A stretch of DNA of 58,465 nt from Caldilineaceae bacterium. Lineage in GTDB: Bacteria > Chloroflexota > Anaerolineae > Caldilineales > Caldilineaceae. Made by a program: the position numbers and the translations under genes. The DNA lies in assembly GCA_022824685.1 (NCBI GenBank), contig JAJDZJ010000121.1:1-58465 (forward strand). Reading direction: 5' to 3'. How positions within the stretch are numbered: the first letter of the stretch is position 1; every line of letters begins with the position of its first letter. Under the pieces are notes generated by a model. That model searched no databases. It saw only the letters and a list, made by a program, of their open reading frames with translations, and was not told the origin of the DNA. Positions 1-8,404 of this stretch are shown piece after piece.

Positions 1-138
1 CTCGCCGACTGAGGGCCTGATCCGCGGCGTCTTCCCGTCGATATTCAGTAAGCGCAGGGTGATTTCCACTTATTCTCGCTTTCTTCTGGCCACAATTTCA
101 ACTGAATCGGCCTACAGATTTAGATGCGATTGCCCTGG
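1..138 (+). mobile_element. Right end of an insertion sequence (partial)
   Basis: Positions 118-138 (core TTTAGATGCGATTGCCC) match 58325-58345 exactly in inverted orientation, where a transposase-like gene starts about 80 bases further in. The sequence before 118 is therefore read as the right end of an insertion sequence whose body lies outside the window. A frame ending LAD-stop at 1-12 could be the transposase C-terminus, but this is not provable. The element abuts a binding-protein gene that has lost its 5' part. Confidence 0.6.
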
Positions 139-1013
139 CCAATACATGGAACGACACCATCACTAGCGTACAGTATCCCCAGGTATTTCGCATCGCGCCG
201 CTGAGCTCCGAAGTCTCTGCCATCGACGTGAAATTCATGTCCTGGCTGCGCGACAGGGAGGGCCTAAAGTTGGACAAGGTTGTTCTTCTGACGGAGAACA
301 CTGATTACGGGATCCCGGCTGCCGAAGACACTTCCAGGCTCCTGAGCCAGGCGGGGATCGAGTCGGTCACGTTCGGCGTCGACATCGGGACCCAGGACTT
401 CGCCGGGATCATAGAGAGGATCAAGGCAGAAGAGCCGGACCTGATTATGTCCCTGGCGACCGGCGAGGCCTCCTACAATTTCGCCCAGCAGTCCGCAGAC
501 GCCGGCATTGGGCCTCAGGACGTGCCAACTCTGTGTGAGCATGTTGCCTTGGTCAGCGACGCATTCTGGAAAAATGTCCCTGACGGAAATAACTGTTTTG
601 TGCGCCGCATTGGCTTGCCGCCGCAACTGTACAATGACGTTGCCCGCAGCTTTCTTGCCGAGTACGGGGCCCGCACCGGCAAAGAGGGGGCAGAGTCCTA
701 CGCGTTTGCCGCCTACGACGCCGTTCGGATCCTCGGCCAGGCCATCACAGAGGCGGGAACGACAGACCCGGCGGCGATCATCGCTGCGCTGGAGGAAATC
801 GTTTACGAGGGCGCGCTCGGGACGATCACGTTTCCTATCAACAGTTCCAACACATCGCAGCAGGCGGGTGTCGAACCCAAATGGTGGCACCAGTTCCCCG
901 ATCCTGCTGTCACGGTGGTGCAATACCAGCAGCCTGGCGAAGACTCGGTCAAGGCGACCGTTGTATTCCCACAGACATATCGGACCGGCGACCCTGTCCT
1001 CGTCGGGCAGTAG
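139..1013 (+). pseudogene. 5'-truncated ABC amino-acid/amide substrate-binding protein
   Basis: From the IS end at 138 the reading frame (L-A-N-T-W-N-D-T) aligns with the intact paralogue just downstream from about its residue 160, and stays collinear to a TAG at 1011-1013. The signal peptide, lipobox and first lobe of the periplasmic-binding fold are missing. The first in-frame ATG is at 228, so any product would be a 261-residue fragment without an export signal. The remainder is closely similar to the paralogue and has no internal stop, so the disruption looks recent. The pair is a tandem duplication of a LivK/Peripla_BP_6 type gene. Confidence 0.8.
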
Positions 1014-1116
1014 ACTATCAGTAGTCTATAAGGGGCAGCTCGAGTGATGGCTATGGGCGCAATCGGTCCGAGGCGTTCGCCACAGAAAACAACATTTCGA
1101 TTCTTAAATGCCACTC

Positions 1117-1143
1117 TGTAGGGGTGCCCCTTGTGGGCGCCCC
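1117..1143 (+). repeat. GC-rich hairpin repeat, copy A
   Basis: The arms GGGGTGCCC (1121-1129) and GGGCGCCCC (1135-1143) can pair across a CTTGT loop, with one G-U pair. Closely related copies lie at 52782-52811 and 53012-53041. There one arm reads GGGCGTCCC, still pairable to GGGCGCCC with a single bulged base, so the folding is kept although the sequence differs. The size and intergenic position suit a REP/MITE-like element. Confidence 0.6.
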
Positions 1144-1290
1144 TGTCCCTTGTCACGAAACACTCTTCCATTCAGAAGCGCCGCCGCGTTCCTCGCGCAG
1201 TTCCTCCGCCCCTCTTCCCTCGCGCGTGTGGCTCCGCAAACCCAGGGACCACTCCGGTTCGATCCGCTGCCGTTCCACTCACCAGATGCA

Positions 1291-1319
1291 TTGACATGTG
1301 TCCTTTGCTAGTTCATAAT
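1291..1319 (+). promoter_or_regulatory. Sigma70-type promoter for the liv operon
   Basis: TTGACA at 1291-1296, a 17-base spacer and CATAAT at 1314-1319 (11 of 12 consensus bases). It lies about 125 bases upstream of the intact binding-protein start, so that gene has its own promoter independent of the truncated paralogue. Confidence 0.6.
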
Positions 1320-1373
1320 AGAACGTGGCAGGCGTCGGTTACTTCCTGCCGCAGTCTGAGTTGGTTTTCAATT

Positions 1374-1390
1374 GAAGGGGTCTCCCCTTC
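1374..1390 (+). promoter_or_regulatory. Short perfect hairpin in the binding-protein leader
   Basis: GAAGGGG and CCCCTTC form a perfect 7-bp stem with a TCT loop, about 55 bases before the start codon at 1445 and downstream of the predicted promoter. No T-run follows, so it is more likely a 5' stabilising structure or regulator site than a terminator. The function is not known. Confidence 0.4.
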
Positions 1391-1444
1391 TCGACAATAC
1401 ACAACAGTGACAACGGGCCATTAAACGCAAAGGAGAATCGATCA

Positions 1445-2800
1445 ATGAAACTGAAACGAAGGCTAATCTGGACAGCAGCCGCTCTACTTGTCCTGGTGTT
1501 GGCGCTAGCAGGATGCGCGCCCCAGGCCGAGACCGTCGGCGAAGCGGAACCGGCAGCGGAGGAAGCGGCTCCCGAAGCGACCGAAGAACCAATGGCTGAA
1601 GAATCCGACGACATGGAGATGGAGCCGATCAAGATCGGCGCGCTCGCTCCTCTTTCCGCTCCCGGCGCTGTCGTTGGCGGCGAGGCCATGCGCGAGGCAA
1701 TGCTGATCGCGGCCGACGAGTTGAATGCCCGCGGCGGCATCATGGGGCGGCCGGTTGAACTGATCATCGTCGACACCGAGGGGCTGCCGGAACGCGGCAC
1801 CGCTGTTGTTGAACGCCTCATCAATCAGGACGGTGTTGTCGGCATCGGTGGCGGCTACCACAGCTCTGTTGGCGTGGCAGCCAAGGAGGTCGCGCGCGAC
1901 AACGGCGTCCCCATCGTCTTTGCCGAGACATGGAACGACACGATCACAAGCGTTCAGTACGATGAGATCTTCCGCATCGCCCCCCTGAGCTCTGAAGTCT
2001 CCACGGTGGATGTCAAGTTCATCCAGTGGCTGCGAGACGAGAATGGCATGAAGCTCGACAAGGTCGTGATCCTCACCGAGAATACCGACTACGGCATCCC
2101 CGCGGCGGAGAACACGACCGCCCTGCTCGACGAGGCTGGCATCGCCTCTGTCACATTCAGCGTTGATATCGGCACGCAGGACTTCGCCGGCATCATCGAG
2201 CGCGTCAAGGCGGAAAGCCCGGACCTGATTGTAACCCTTGCCACCGGCGAAGCCTCCTACAACTTCACCCAACAGGCTGCCGACGCCGGCATCGGGCCGC
2301 AGGATGTGCCAACGATGTGCAACCAGGTCTCGCTCGTAAGCGATGCTTTCTGGACAAATGTCCCCGACGGCAACCACTGCTTCGTGCGCCGCATCGGCCT
2401 TCCTCAGCAGCTCTATAACGATGTCGCCCAGGCCCTTGTCGCCGAGTACTCGGCCCGCACGGGCAAGGATGACATCGAGTCCTACGCGATGGCATCCTAT
2501 GACTCGATCATGCTGATCGCGCAGGCCATCGAGGACTCTGGCTCCACCGACCCGAGCGACATCATCGACGCCCTGGAAAACATCAACCACATGGGCGCGC
2601 TGGGTCCCATCACCTTCCCGATCAATCGCAGCAACACCCCCGATCAGGCAGGCGTGGATCCCAAGTGGTGGCACCAGTTCCCCGATCCCGCAATCACGAT
2701 TGTGCAGTACCAGGTCGAAGGCCAGGACGCGACCGAAACAACCGTGGTCTATCCTGACGTCTACCAGACCGGCGCACCGATTGTTGTCGGCCAGGAATAG
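1445..2800 (+). CDS. ABC transporter substrate-binding lipoprotein, branched-chain amino acid/amide type
   Basis: 451 residues. The N-terminus is a lipoprotein signal (KLKRR, hydrophobic core, LAGC with the lipidated Cys at 24), followed by an acidic Glu/Ala-rich tether (about 25-60) and a two-lobed Peripla_BP_6 (LivK-like) domain to the end. The ATG is preceded by AAAGGAGAA. It should sit outside the membrane and deliver substrate to the LivH/LivM channel encoded next. The ligand cannot be read from sequence; the family binds branched-chain amino acids, amides, urea and small aromatic acids. A strong hairpin after the stop probably raises its level relative to the permeases. A truncated near-copy lies immediately upstream. 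Confidence 0.9.
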   Translation: MKLKRRLIWTAAALLVLVLALAGCAPQAETVGEAEPAAEEAAPEATEEPMAEESDDMEMEPIKIGALAPLSAPGAVVGGEAMREAMLIAADELNARGGIMGRPVELIIVDTEGLPERGTAVVERLINQDGVVGIGGGYHSSVGVAAKEVARDNGVPIVFAETWNDTITSVQYDEIFRIAPLSSEVSTVDVKFIQWLRDENGMKLDKVVILTENTDYGIPAAENTTALLDEAGIASVTFSVDIGTQDFAGIIERVKAESPDLIVTLATGEASYNFTQQAADAGIGPQDVPTMCNQVSLVSDAFWTNVPDGNHCFVRRIGLPQQLYNDVAQALVAEYSARTGKDDIESYAMASYDSIMLIAQAIEDSGSTDPSDIIDALENINHMGALGPITFPINRSNTPDQAGVDPKWWHQFPDPAITIVQYQVEGQDATETTVVYPDVYQTGAPIVVGQE

Positions 2801-2830
2801 CGTTCTGAATCCTGTAAGTTGAATGATGTT

Positions 2831-2870
2831 GGAAGGCCTGGCAAGCGAATCCCCGGCTTGCAGGCCTTCC
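2831..2870 (+). terminator. Intra-operon hairpin after the binding-protein gene
   Basis: GGAAGGCCTGGCAAGC (2831-2846) pairs with GCTTGCAGGCCTTCC (2856-2870), about 15 bp with one bulged G. No T-run follows, so it fits an RNA-stabilising or partial-termination hairpin. Such structures commonly lie between binding-protein and permease genes and give the binding protein in excess. Confidence 0.6.
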
Positions 2871-2965
2871 ACTGTTGCCTCCCTGAAAGCTGCTGGGGGC
2901 GGCTCCTTCCCTGACACGGTTAGGGCAATTCCCTCCCACTGCCCGCCCAGGCTCTGAGTCATCTC

Positions 2966-4207
2966 ATGGAAAACGCGGCAATCTTCGGCTGGGCCCTACT
3001 GTGGATTCTATTTTGGGGCGCCCTTGGCGGCGTCATCACGCCGCGCATCTATGCCCGCAAGGACCTGGAAATCTCCCAGGCGTCCTTTGGCGGTGCGGTG
3101 ATCGGCGCAGCCCTGGGACCCTTCAGCCTCGTCCCGCTCTGGCTCGCCACGCCTAAAATCACCAGTCGCCTGATCGGAATTTCCATTGCCCTGGTTGTCG
3201 GCATCTTTATCGCCGCGTTCGCTCTCGCCGATCCAGATAACCTCTGTGTCGCCAATGGCGGATTCGTTATCTCCCAGCTCGCCAACGGCATTGTTATCGG
3301 TATTATCTACGGGCTGATGGCGCTAGGCCTGACGCTGATCTTCTCGATATTGGGCGTCGTCAGTTTTGCGCACGGTGAGTTCTACATGATCGGCGGAATG
3401 GTCACATATTTCATGACGGCCCAGTGGATTCCGGGGGTGTCGCCTGTCGTGGCGATCCTGGCAAGTTGTGTTGTGACCTTCGCCATCGGGTACCTGTTCG
3501 AGCTGATCTTCCTGCGTCCGATGGGCAGCGGCGAGATTGAACGTCCGACGGAGTACGCGATCCTGGTAACCTTTGGGCTTGCCTTCTTTCTTCAATACTT
3601 TACGCAGGCCCTTACTTCCGCTGTACCGGTGAAAGCGCAACGGTTCTTCCCATTTCCCCGCGTGGAGATTCCGGCTGAATCCGGCGCGCTGCTCACGACG
3701 ACGCCTGGAAATGTCACCATCTTTGACGCGATTTCGGTACCCAATCCCCGCTTCACTGCCGCGGTCCTTGCCCTGTTGATGCTTGCGGCGCTGCTCTGGT
3801 TCCTCTATCGCACTTGGGTCGGCAAGGCCCTGCGCGCCGTCAGCCAGGACAGACAGGCGGCGGCTGTTACCGGAATCAATCCCAACTCGATGAATACGCT
3901 GGCCTTCAGCATGGGCGCGATGCTGGCAGGGCTTTCCGGCGCCTCGCTGGTACAGGTCTTCTCCTGGCTGCCCCAGGTGGGCATCCCGGCGGCGGCCCGC
4001 TCCTTCGTCATCATCGTGCTCGGCGGCATGGGCAGCCTGCCGGGCGCATTTCTTGGCGGCCTGATCGTTGGTCTGGTTGAGGCCGCGGGAACCGGCTGCA
4101 TCCCCGACGCGACGCGTGCAGCCGCCTACATCCCTGCCTATGGCATGGTCATCCTGACGCTGGTTCTCCTACTTAAGCCGACGGGTCTCTTTGGGCGGGA
4201 GCTATGA
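2966..4207 (+). CDS. livH: ABC transporter permease, LivH type, with N-terminal membrane extension
   Basis: 413 residues, against roughly 290-310 for a usual LivH. The core (about 100-413) carries the BPD_transp_2 fold, including the stretch GLMALGLTLIFSILGVVSFA near residue 115 and the cytoplasmic coupling region around SQDRQAAAVTGIN. The first roughly 90 residues add about three extra hydrophobic segments (WALLWILFWG, GGAVIGAALG, ISIALVVGIFIAAFAL). ATG 2966 is the only start that includes them. The C-terminal TGA overlaps the livM ATG, so the two are probably translationally coupled. With LivM it forms the translocation pore. Confidence 0.88.
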   Translation: MENAAIFGWALLWILFWGALGGVITPRIYARKDLEISQASFGGAVIGAALGPFSLVPLWLATPKITSRLIGISIALVVGIFIAAFALADPDNLCVANGGFVISQLANGIVIGIIYGLMALGLTLIFSILGVVSFAHGEFYMIGGMVTYFMTAQWIPGVSPVVAILASCVVTFAIGYLFELIFLRPMGSGEIERPTEYAILVTFGLAFFLQYFTQALTSAVPVKAQRFFPFPRVEIPAESGALLTTTPGNVTIFDAISVPNPRFTAAVLALLMLAALLWFLYRTWVGKALRAVSQDRQAAAVTGINPNSMNTLAFSMGAMLAGLSGASLVQVFSWLPQVGIPAAARSFVIIVLGGMGSLPGAFLGGLIVGLVEAAGTGCIPDATRAAAYIPAYGMVILTLVLLLKPTGLFGREL

Positions 4208-5484
4208 ATCCAGCCGCCTTATATCGCGTTTCAGGCTCGATTGCCGTCATAATACTGGTCCTCCTTCCGCTGGCTTCCTCAGAAATGGGCGGCGTAGGTC
4301 CCTTCGTCCTGAACAGCTACTTTATGCATCTGGCCATCACGGCCTTCTTTTACGCGATCCTGGCCTCCAGTTGGTCACTCCTGGCCGGATACGCGGGGCA
4401 GTTTTCCTTTGGCCACATGGCTTTCATGGCGATCGGAGGCTATACCTCCGGCCTGATTGGCAAGTTCATCCGCTTCACGACCGCCCCCTCTGAGCTTTGC
4501 ACAGACATCCCGTTGCCAGGCAACTGGTGGCTTGTCGTTCTGAACATTCGCCGCGTAGGGACGATCGACGAGTCCTGTCTCGACATGGCCAAGGCGGAGA
4601 CCCTCCCCGCCGGCACACTGATCGTTTTTCCCCCCGTGTGGGCGAGCATCGCCATGGGCCTGGTCATGGGTGCGGTCTTCGGCCTGCTGGTTGGCTGGCT
4701 GGTGTTGCGATTGCGGAGCACATATCTGGCCCTGTTTACGATCGGGTTCTCCGAGATTCTGCGGGCCTCGATCAGCGCGGAGATTCCGATCACAGAAGGC
4801 CAGAGCGGGTTGGAGCTTGTGCCGCTATTTCCCGCCGGGATCATGGGTTTCAGTTCGACGAGCAAGATTCCGCCCTATTACGCGATGCTGTTCCTCTTCC
4901 TCTTCGCGATGGCGCTGATGACCTGGCTGGCAGGGTCCCGGTTCGGCCTGTTTGTTCGCGCCATACGGGAAGACGAAGAGGCCGCGGCTGCCTTGGGCGT
5001 CAACATCGTGCGCTACAAGGTCCTGGTCTTTGTGGTCACCAGCACACTTGCCGCGGCCGCGGGCGCCTTGCAGGGCCATTACATCGGCATCATCACCCCA
5101 AATACACTGATCATTCTACAGATGTCGCTAGTGATCGCAATGGCCGTGATCGGCGGCCTGGAGAACATCTACACGGCATCGGTCGGCGCCATCATCATCA
5201 CCTTCGTTCTGGAGTTGCTGCGTACGAATGTAGAGATTGGCCCGATTCTCATCGACATGACTCTGTGGCGGCTCGTCTTCTTCGGTCTGCTGCTCATGCT
5301 GACTCTGCGGTTCCAGCGTAACGGGCTCCTCTTCCCGATTCTCGAACGTATCAGTCGCGGCGGCGTCGCCGAGGAGACTGTATCGATTCGCGTCGAAGAG
5401 GAAGAGCTGGTTGAAGATGAGGCAGGAGTGGATGTAGAGGCCGAAGAAGAGGAGAGGGCGGCTTCGCCTGGCAATTCCAAGTGA
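4204..5484 (+). CDS. livM: ABC transporter permease, LivM type
   Basis: 426 residues, BPD_transp_2 family. The motif LAGYAGQFSFGHMAFMAIGG (about 60-79) is typical of LivM, and AIREDEEAAAALGVN (about 255-269) is the ATPase-coupling loop. Residues about 94-135 form a hydrophilic insertion with two cysteines (ELCTD, ESCLD) that would lie outside the membrane; a disulfide is possible but unproven. The C-terminus carries an unusual acidic tail (EEEELVEDEAG through EAEEEE). The start overlaps the livH stop by four bases. Confidence 0.88.
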   Translation: MNPAALYRVSGSIAVIILVLLPLASSEMGGVGPFVLNSYFMHLAITAFFYAILASSWSLLAGYAGQFSFGHMAFMAIGGYTSGLIGKFIRFTTAPSELCTDIPLPGNWWLVVLNIRRVGTIDESCLDMAKAETLPAGTLIVFPPVWASIAMGLVMGAVFGLLVGWLVLRLRSTYLALFTIGFSEILRASISAEIPITEGQSGLELVPLFPAGIMGFSSTSKIPPYYAMLFLFLFAMALMTWLAGSRFGLFVRAIREDEEAAAALGVNIVRYKVLVFVVTSTLAAAAGALQGHYIGIITPNTLIILQMSLVIAMAVIGGLENIYTASVGAIIITFVLELLRTNVEIGPILIDMTLWRLVFFGLLLMLTLRFQRNGLLFPILERISRGGVAEETVSIRVEEEELVEDEAGVDVEAEEEERAASPGNSK

Positions 5485-5515
5485 GTGTTCTGATACAGAC
5501 AGGCGGTAAGCAATC

Positions 5516-6238
5516 ATGCTGGAACTGACCGCGAACAGCATCTACAAGAACTTTGGCGGCCTTGAGGTGCTGAAGGACGTCTCCTTCACCGTGGAAGGGC
5601 CAGAGCTGATCGGCCTGATCGGTCCCAACGGCGCCGGCAAGACGACACTGACCAACATACTGGACGGCGCGCTTAAGCCTACGAGCGGCACGGTCTATAT
5701 GAACGGTGAAAGGATCGACACCCGTCCGCCGTACGGCGTCGCCAGGGCCGGTCTCGGCCGAACCTTTCAGGTTACCAGAGCATTTCGCCGCATGACTGTG
5801 CTGGAGAATCTGCTCATCCCCGCGATGGCGATGCGGGCCACGGCCCGCCAGCGCGACTTCGAGGAGAAGGCGCAGGAGGTGCTGGAATTCCTGACAATCG
5901 CCCATCTGCGCAACGAATACGCACGCGCGCTCTCGGGGGGCCAGCAGAAACTGCTGGAGCTCGGCCGTCTGCTGATGCTCGACCCCCAGATGATCATTCT
6001 GGATGAACCTTTCGCCGGCGTCCATCCCCGTCTGATGGAGGTCATCTACCGATACATTACGGAAATCAACGCGCAAGGCAAGGCATTCATCATCATCAGC
6101 CACGATATGGACACGATTTTCACGCTGAGCCGTCGCCTGCTGGTGCTGAATTACGGAGACCTGATTGCCGACGGCGACCCTGAGGTGGTGCGCGAAGACC
6201 CGGAGGTGAAAGCGGCCTACCTGGGTGAGGACGAATAG
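5516..6238 (+). CDS. livG: ABC transporter ATPase, LivG type
   Basis: 240 residues. Walker A GPNGAGKTT (about 36-44), signature LSGGQQK (about 140), Walker B MIILDEPFAG and the switch His in IISHDMD are all present, so it should be an active ATPase. Family and gene order identify it as the LivG subunit that powers the LivH/LivM importer with LivF. It starts 31 bases after livM and its stop is two bases before livF. Confidence 0.9.
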   Translation: MLELTANSIYKNFGGLEVLKDVSFTVEGPELIGLIGPNGAGKTTLTNILDGALKPTSGTVYMNGERIDTRPPYGVARAGLGRTFQVTRAFRRMTVLENLLIPAMAMRATARQRDFEEKAQEVLEFLTIAHLRNEYARALSGGQQKLLELGRLLMLDPQMIILDEPFAGVHPRLMEVIYRYITEINAQGKAFIIISHDMDTIFTLSRRLLVLNYGDLIADGDPEVVREDPEVKAAYLGEDE

Positions 6239-6240
6239 CG

Positions 6241-6945
6241 ATGCTGGAGATCAATAACCTTTACGTCGGATATTACCGCGATCTGAACATCCTGCAGGGC
6301 GTCACAATGCAGGCCGATGGCGGAAAAATCACCACCATTCTCGGCGCCAACGGCGTTGGCAAGTCCACGATGCTCAAGGCGATATACGGCTTTCTGCGCC
6401 CCAACCAGGGGCAGATTCGGCTTGACGACGAGGATATCATCGACGTGCCCACGCACGAGCGCATCAACATGGGCATCTCCTATATTCCTCAGCAACCTGG
6501 CGTCTTTCGCTTCATGTCGGTGGAGGAGAATCTGGAGCTGGGCGCGTGGACATTCAAGAACGACAAGAACCGCATCAAGCGAAAACTGGCGGAAAATTAC
6601 GAGCGCTTTCCCGATCTGAAGCCTCGCCGCAAATCCAACGCGGGCGAACTCTCCGGCGGGATGCAGCGAATGGTCGAAATAGGCCGCACACTTATGACCG
6701 ATCCGAAGCTGATCCTGGTGGACGAGCCGACCGCGGGCCTGGCAAAGCTGCTCTCGGAAGAGGTCTATCAGATGCTGGTGGACCTTCGGGACCGGGACGG
6801 TCTGACGATCCTCCTGGTGGACCAGGAGATTCGGTCGGCCTTGAAGATCGCCGACTATGTTTATGTGCTGGAATTGGGGCGCAACAAGTTTCAGGGACCG
6901 GCTGAGGATTTCACCGACCTCGAAAAAGCATTCTGGGTTGGATAG
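6241..6945 (+). CDS. livF: ABC transporter ATPase, LivF type
   Basis: 234 residues. Walker A GANGVGKST, signature LSGGMQRM, Walker B LILVDEPTAG. The switch position reads LLVDQEI, with Gln where LivG has His; LivF proteins often have ILLVEQN here, so this is normal for the subunit. It is the last gene of the five-gene importer and is followed within 34 bases by an aminotransferase that may share the transcript. Confidence 0.9.
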   Translation: MLEINNLYVGYYRDLNILQGVTMQADGGKITTILGANGVGKSTMLKAIYGFLRPNQGQIRLDDEDIIDVPTHERINMGISYIPQQPGVFRFMSVEENLELGAWTFKNDKNRIKRKLAENYERFPDLKPRRKSNAGELSGGMQRMVEIGRTLMTDPKLILVDEPTAGLAKLLSEEVYQMLVDLRDRDGLTILLVDQEIRSALKIADYVYVLELGRNKFQGPAEDFTDLEKAFWVG

Positions 6946-6978
6946 GGCCGGCCCCCCGCAAAACTACGAAATCAGCAA

Positions 6979-8271
6979 GTGAAATTCTCACTGTCCCCCT
7001 CGCTCGGCGGCCGGTTAGCGCCCTCGCCCACACTGTATATCAACGAACGCGTGCGGCAGATGTGGGCCAGTGGCGAGACCGTTTACCACCTGGGTTTCGG
7101 CGAGTCCCGTTTTCCTGCCCATCCCAAAGTCGTCAGCGCGCTGGTTGAGCATGCCTCTCGCCAGAGCTACCTGCCCAGCGCGGGAATCCCTGAACTTCGG
7201 CAGGCGGTCGCAGACTTTCACTCGCGGCAGCTCGGGAACGAGGTCAGCGCCGAACAGGTGATCGTAGCGCCGGGCAGCAAGGCCCTGCTGTTTGCATTTC
7301 AGATGGCGACTGCCGGGGCCACCATTCTGCCCACCCCCTCCTGGGTAAGCTATGAGCCGCAATCACGGCTGTTCAACCGTCCCGTAATGCGAATCGAAGC
7401 AACCCCGCAGGACTGCCATCGCCTGCATCCGGACAGGCTGCGGGGGATTCTGAACACCTCTCCCCACGAACAGCACATTCTGATACTGAACAGTCCGAGC
7501 AATCCGACGGGACAGATGTTTGAGCCCGGGCTGCTCGCTGAGGTTGCCGAAATCTGCCGGCAATACAAGGTCCTGGTTCTCGCAGACGAGATCTACGGAT
7601 TGACGGCGTTTGGCCGCGAGCACGTCTCGATCAGCCGTTACTATCCGGAGGGAACGGTCGTGCTCGGGGGGAAGAGCAAGCATCTCTCCCTCGGCGGCTG
7701 GCGTCTGGGCACTGCTATTGTGCCGCAGGGGGAAGGCGGTAAGGAACTGCTGCAGGCCGTCGCCAAGGTCGGCAGCGAACTCTGGTCCTCCGCGTCCGCG
7801 CCGATCCAGTATGCCACGGTGACAGCCTATTCCGAGGACGCCGATCTGGCCGCGTACATCGCAAAATGCACCGCCTTGCACGGAGCCCGCACCCGCTACA
7901 TGTGGCAGGGCCTGTGCGAGCTCGACGTCTCCTGCGCGGAACCGATGGGCGGGTTTTACCTATTCCCCAACTTTGACCACTGGCGCGCGCAACTGGCCCA
8001 GCAAGGTGCTTTTACATCGGTCGATTTGGCCAGATACCTTCTGGACGAGTGGCAAATTGCCACCCTGCCCGGGACGGATTTCGGGACACCGGCGACGGAG
8101 CTATCACTTCGCCTTTCGACCAGCTACATCGATCTGGAGACCGATGAGAAGTCGGCCGCGATGATCGAACTGGCTGAAAGTGCGATCGATGAGGAAGCGC
8201 TGCTTCGGGACCACCACCCGGGCATGAACGAGGTCCTTGCCCGCTTCCAGAAATTTCTGTCCACGCTGTAG
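6979..8271 (+). CDS. PLP-dependent aminotransferase, class I/II
   Basis: 430 residues, fold type I aminotransferase. Landmarks are the PLP-contacting SPSNPTGQ, the D-E-I-Y of LADEIYGL, and the cofactor lysine in GGKSKHLSLGGWRLG (about residue 234). The start is GTG, 33 bases after livF, with no strong Shine-Dalgarno. The position directly after an amino-acid-type importer suggests it deaminates the imported substrate, but the specific substrate is not evident. The ending ALLRDHHPGMNEVLARFQKF is a typical C-terminal helix, so the gene looks complete. Confidence 0.85.
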   Translation: MKFSLSPSLGGRLAPSPTLYINERVRQMWASGETVYHLGFGESRFPAHPKVVSALVEHASRQSYLPSAGIPELRQAVADFHSRQLGNEVSAEQVIVAPGSKALLFAFQMATAGATILPTPSWVSYEPQSRLFNRPVMRIEATPQDCHRLHPDRLRGILNTSPHEQHILILNSPSNPTGQMFEPGLLAEVAEICRQYKVLVLADEIYGLTAFGREHVSISRYYPEGTVVLGGKSKHLSLGGWRLGTAIVPQGEGGKELLQAVAKVGSELWSSASAPIQYATVTAYSEDADLAAYIAKCTALHGARTRYMWQGLCELDVSCAEPMGGFYLFPNFDHWRAQLAQQGAFTSVDLARYLLDEWQIATLPGTDFGTPATELSLRLSTSYIDLETDEKSAAMIELAESAIDEEALLRDHHPGMNEVLARFQKFLSTL

Positions 8272-8404
8272 ATTCTTTTCCTAAGAGGGTCCATCACAAG
8301 AAATCCTTCGCCACAGTTCCTGCCGGGGCTGGGTGGCTCTATCGTGCAAATTGCTGGCATTGCAGCGAGAGTAGAAAGGGATTGACCCTTCAAGAGGGGG
8401 CGAC

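Larger units (their letters stand above)
1014..1444. other. Intergenic leader of the binding-protein gene
   Basis: 431 bases without a convincing gene. It holds a hairpin repeat element (1117-1143), a good promoter (1291-1319) and a small perfect hairpin (1374-1390), each listed separately. The C-rich stretch after the repeat (about 1190-1260) resembles in composition, and shares the word CCTCCGCCCCTC with, the 230-bp tandem repeat array near 52.6 kb. Confidence 0.6.

Noticed and set aside
1505-2962. Long open frame (485 codons) antisense to the binding-protein gene
   Set aside because: It mirrors the codon bias of the real gene, matches no family I recognise and has no ribosome site. The plus-strand gene has clear signal, fold and promoter.
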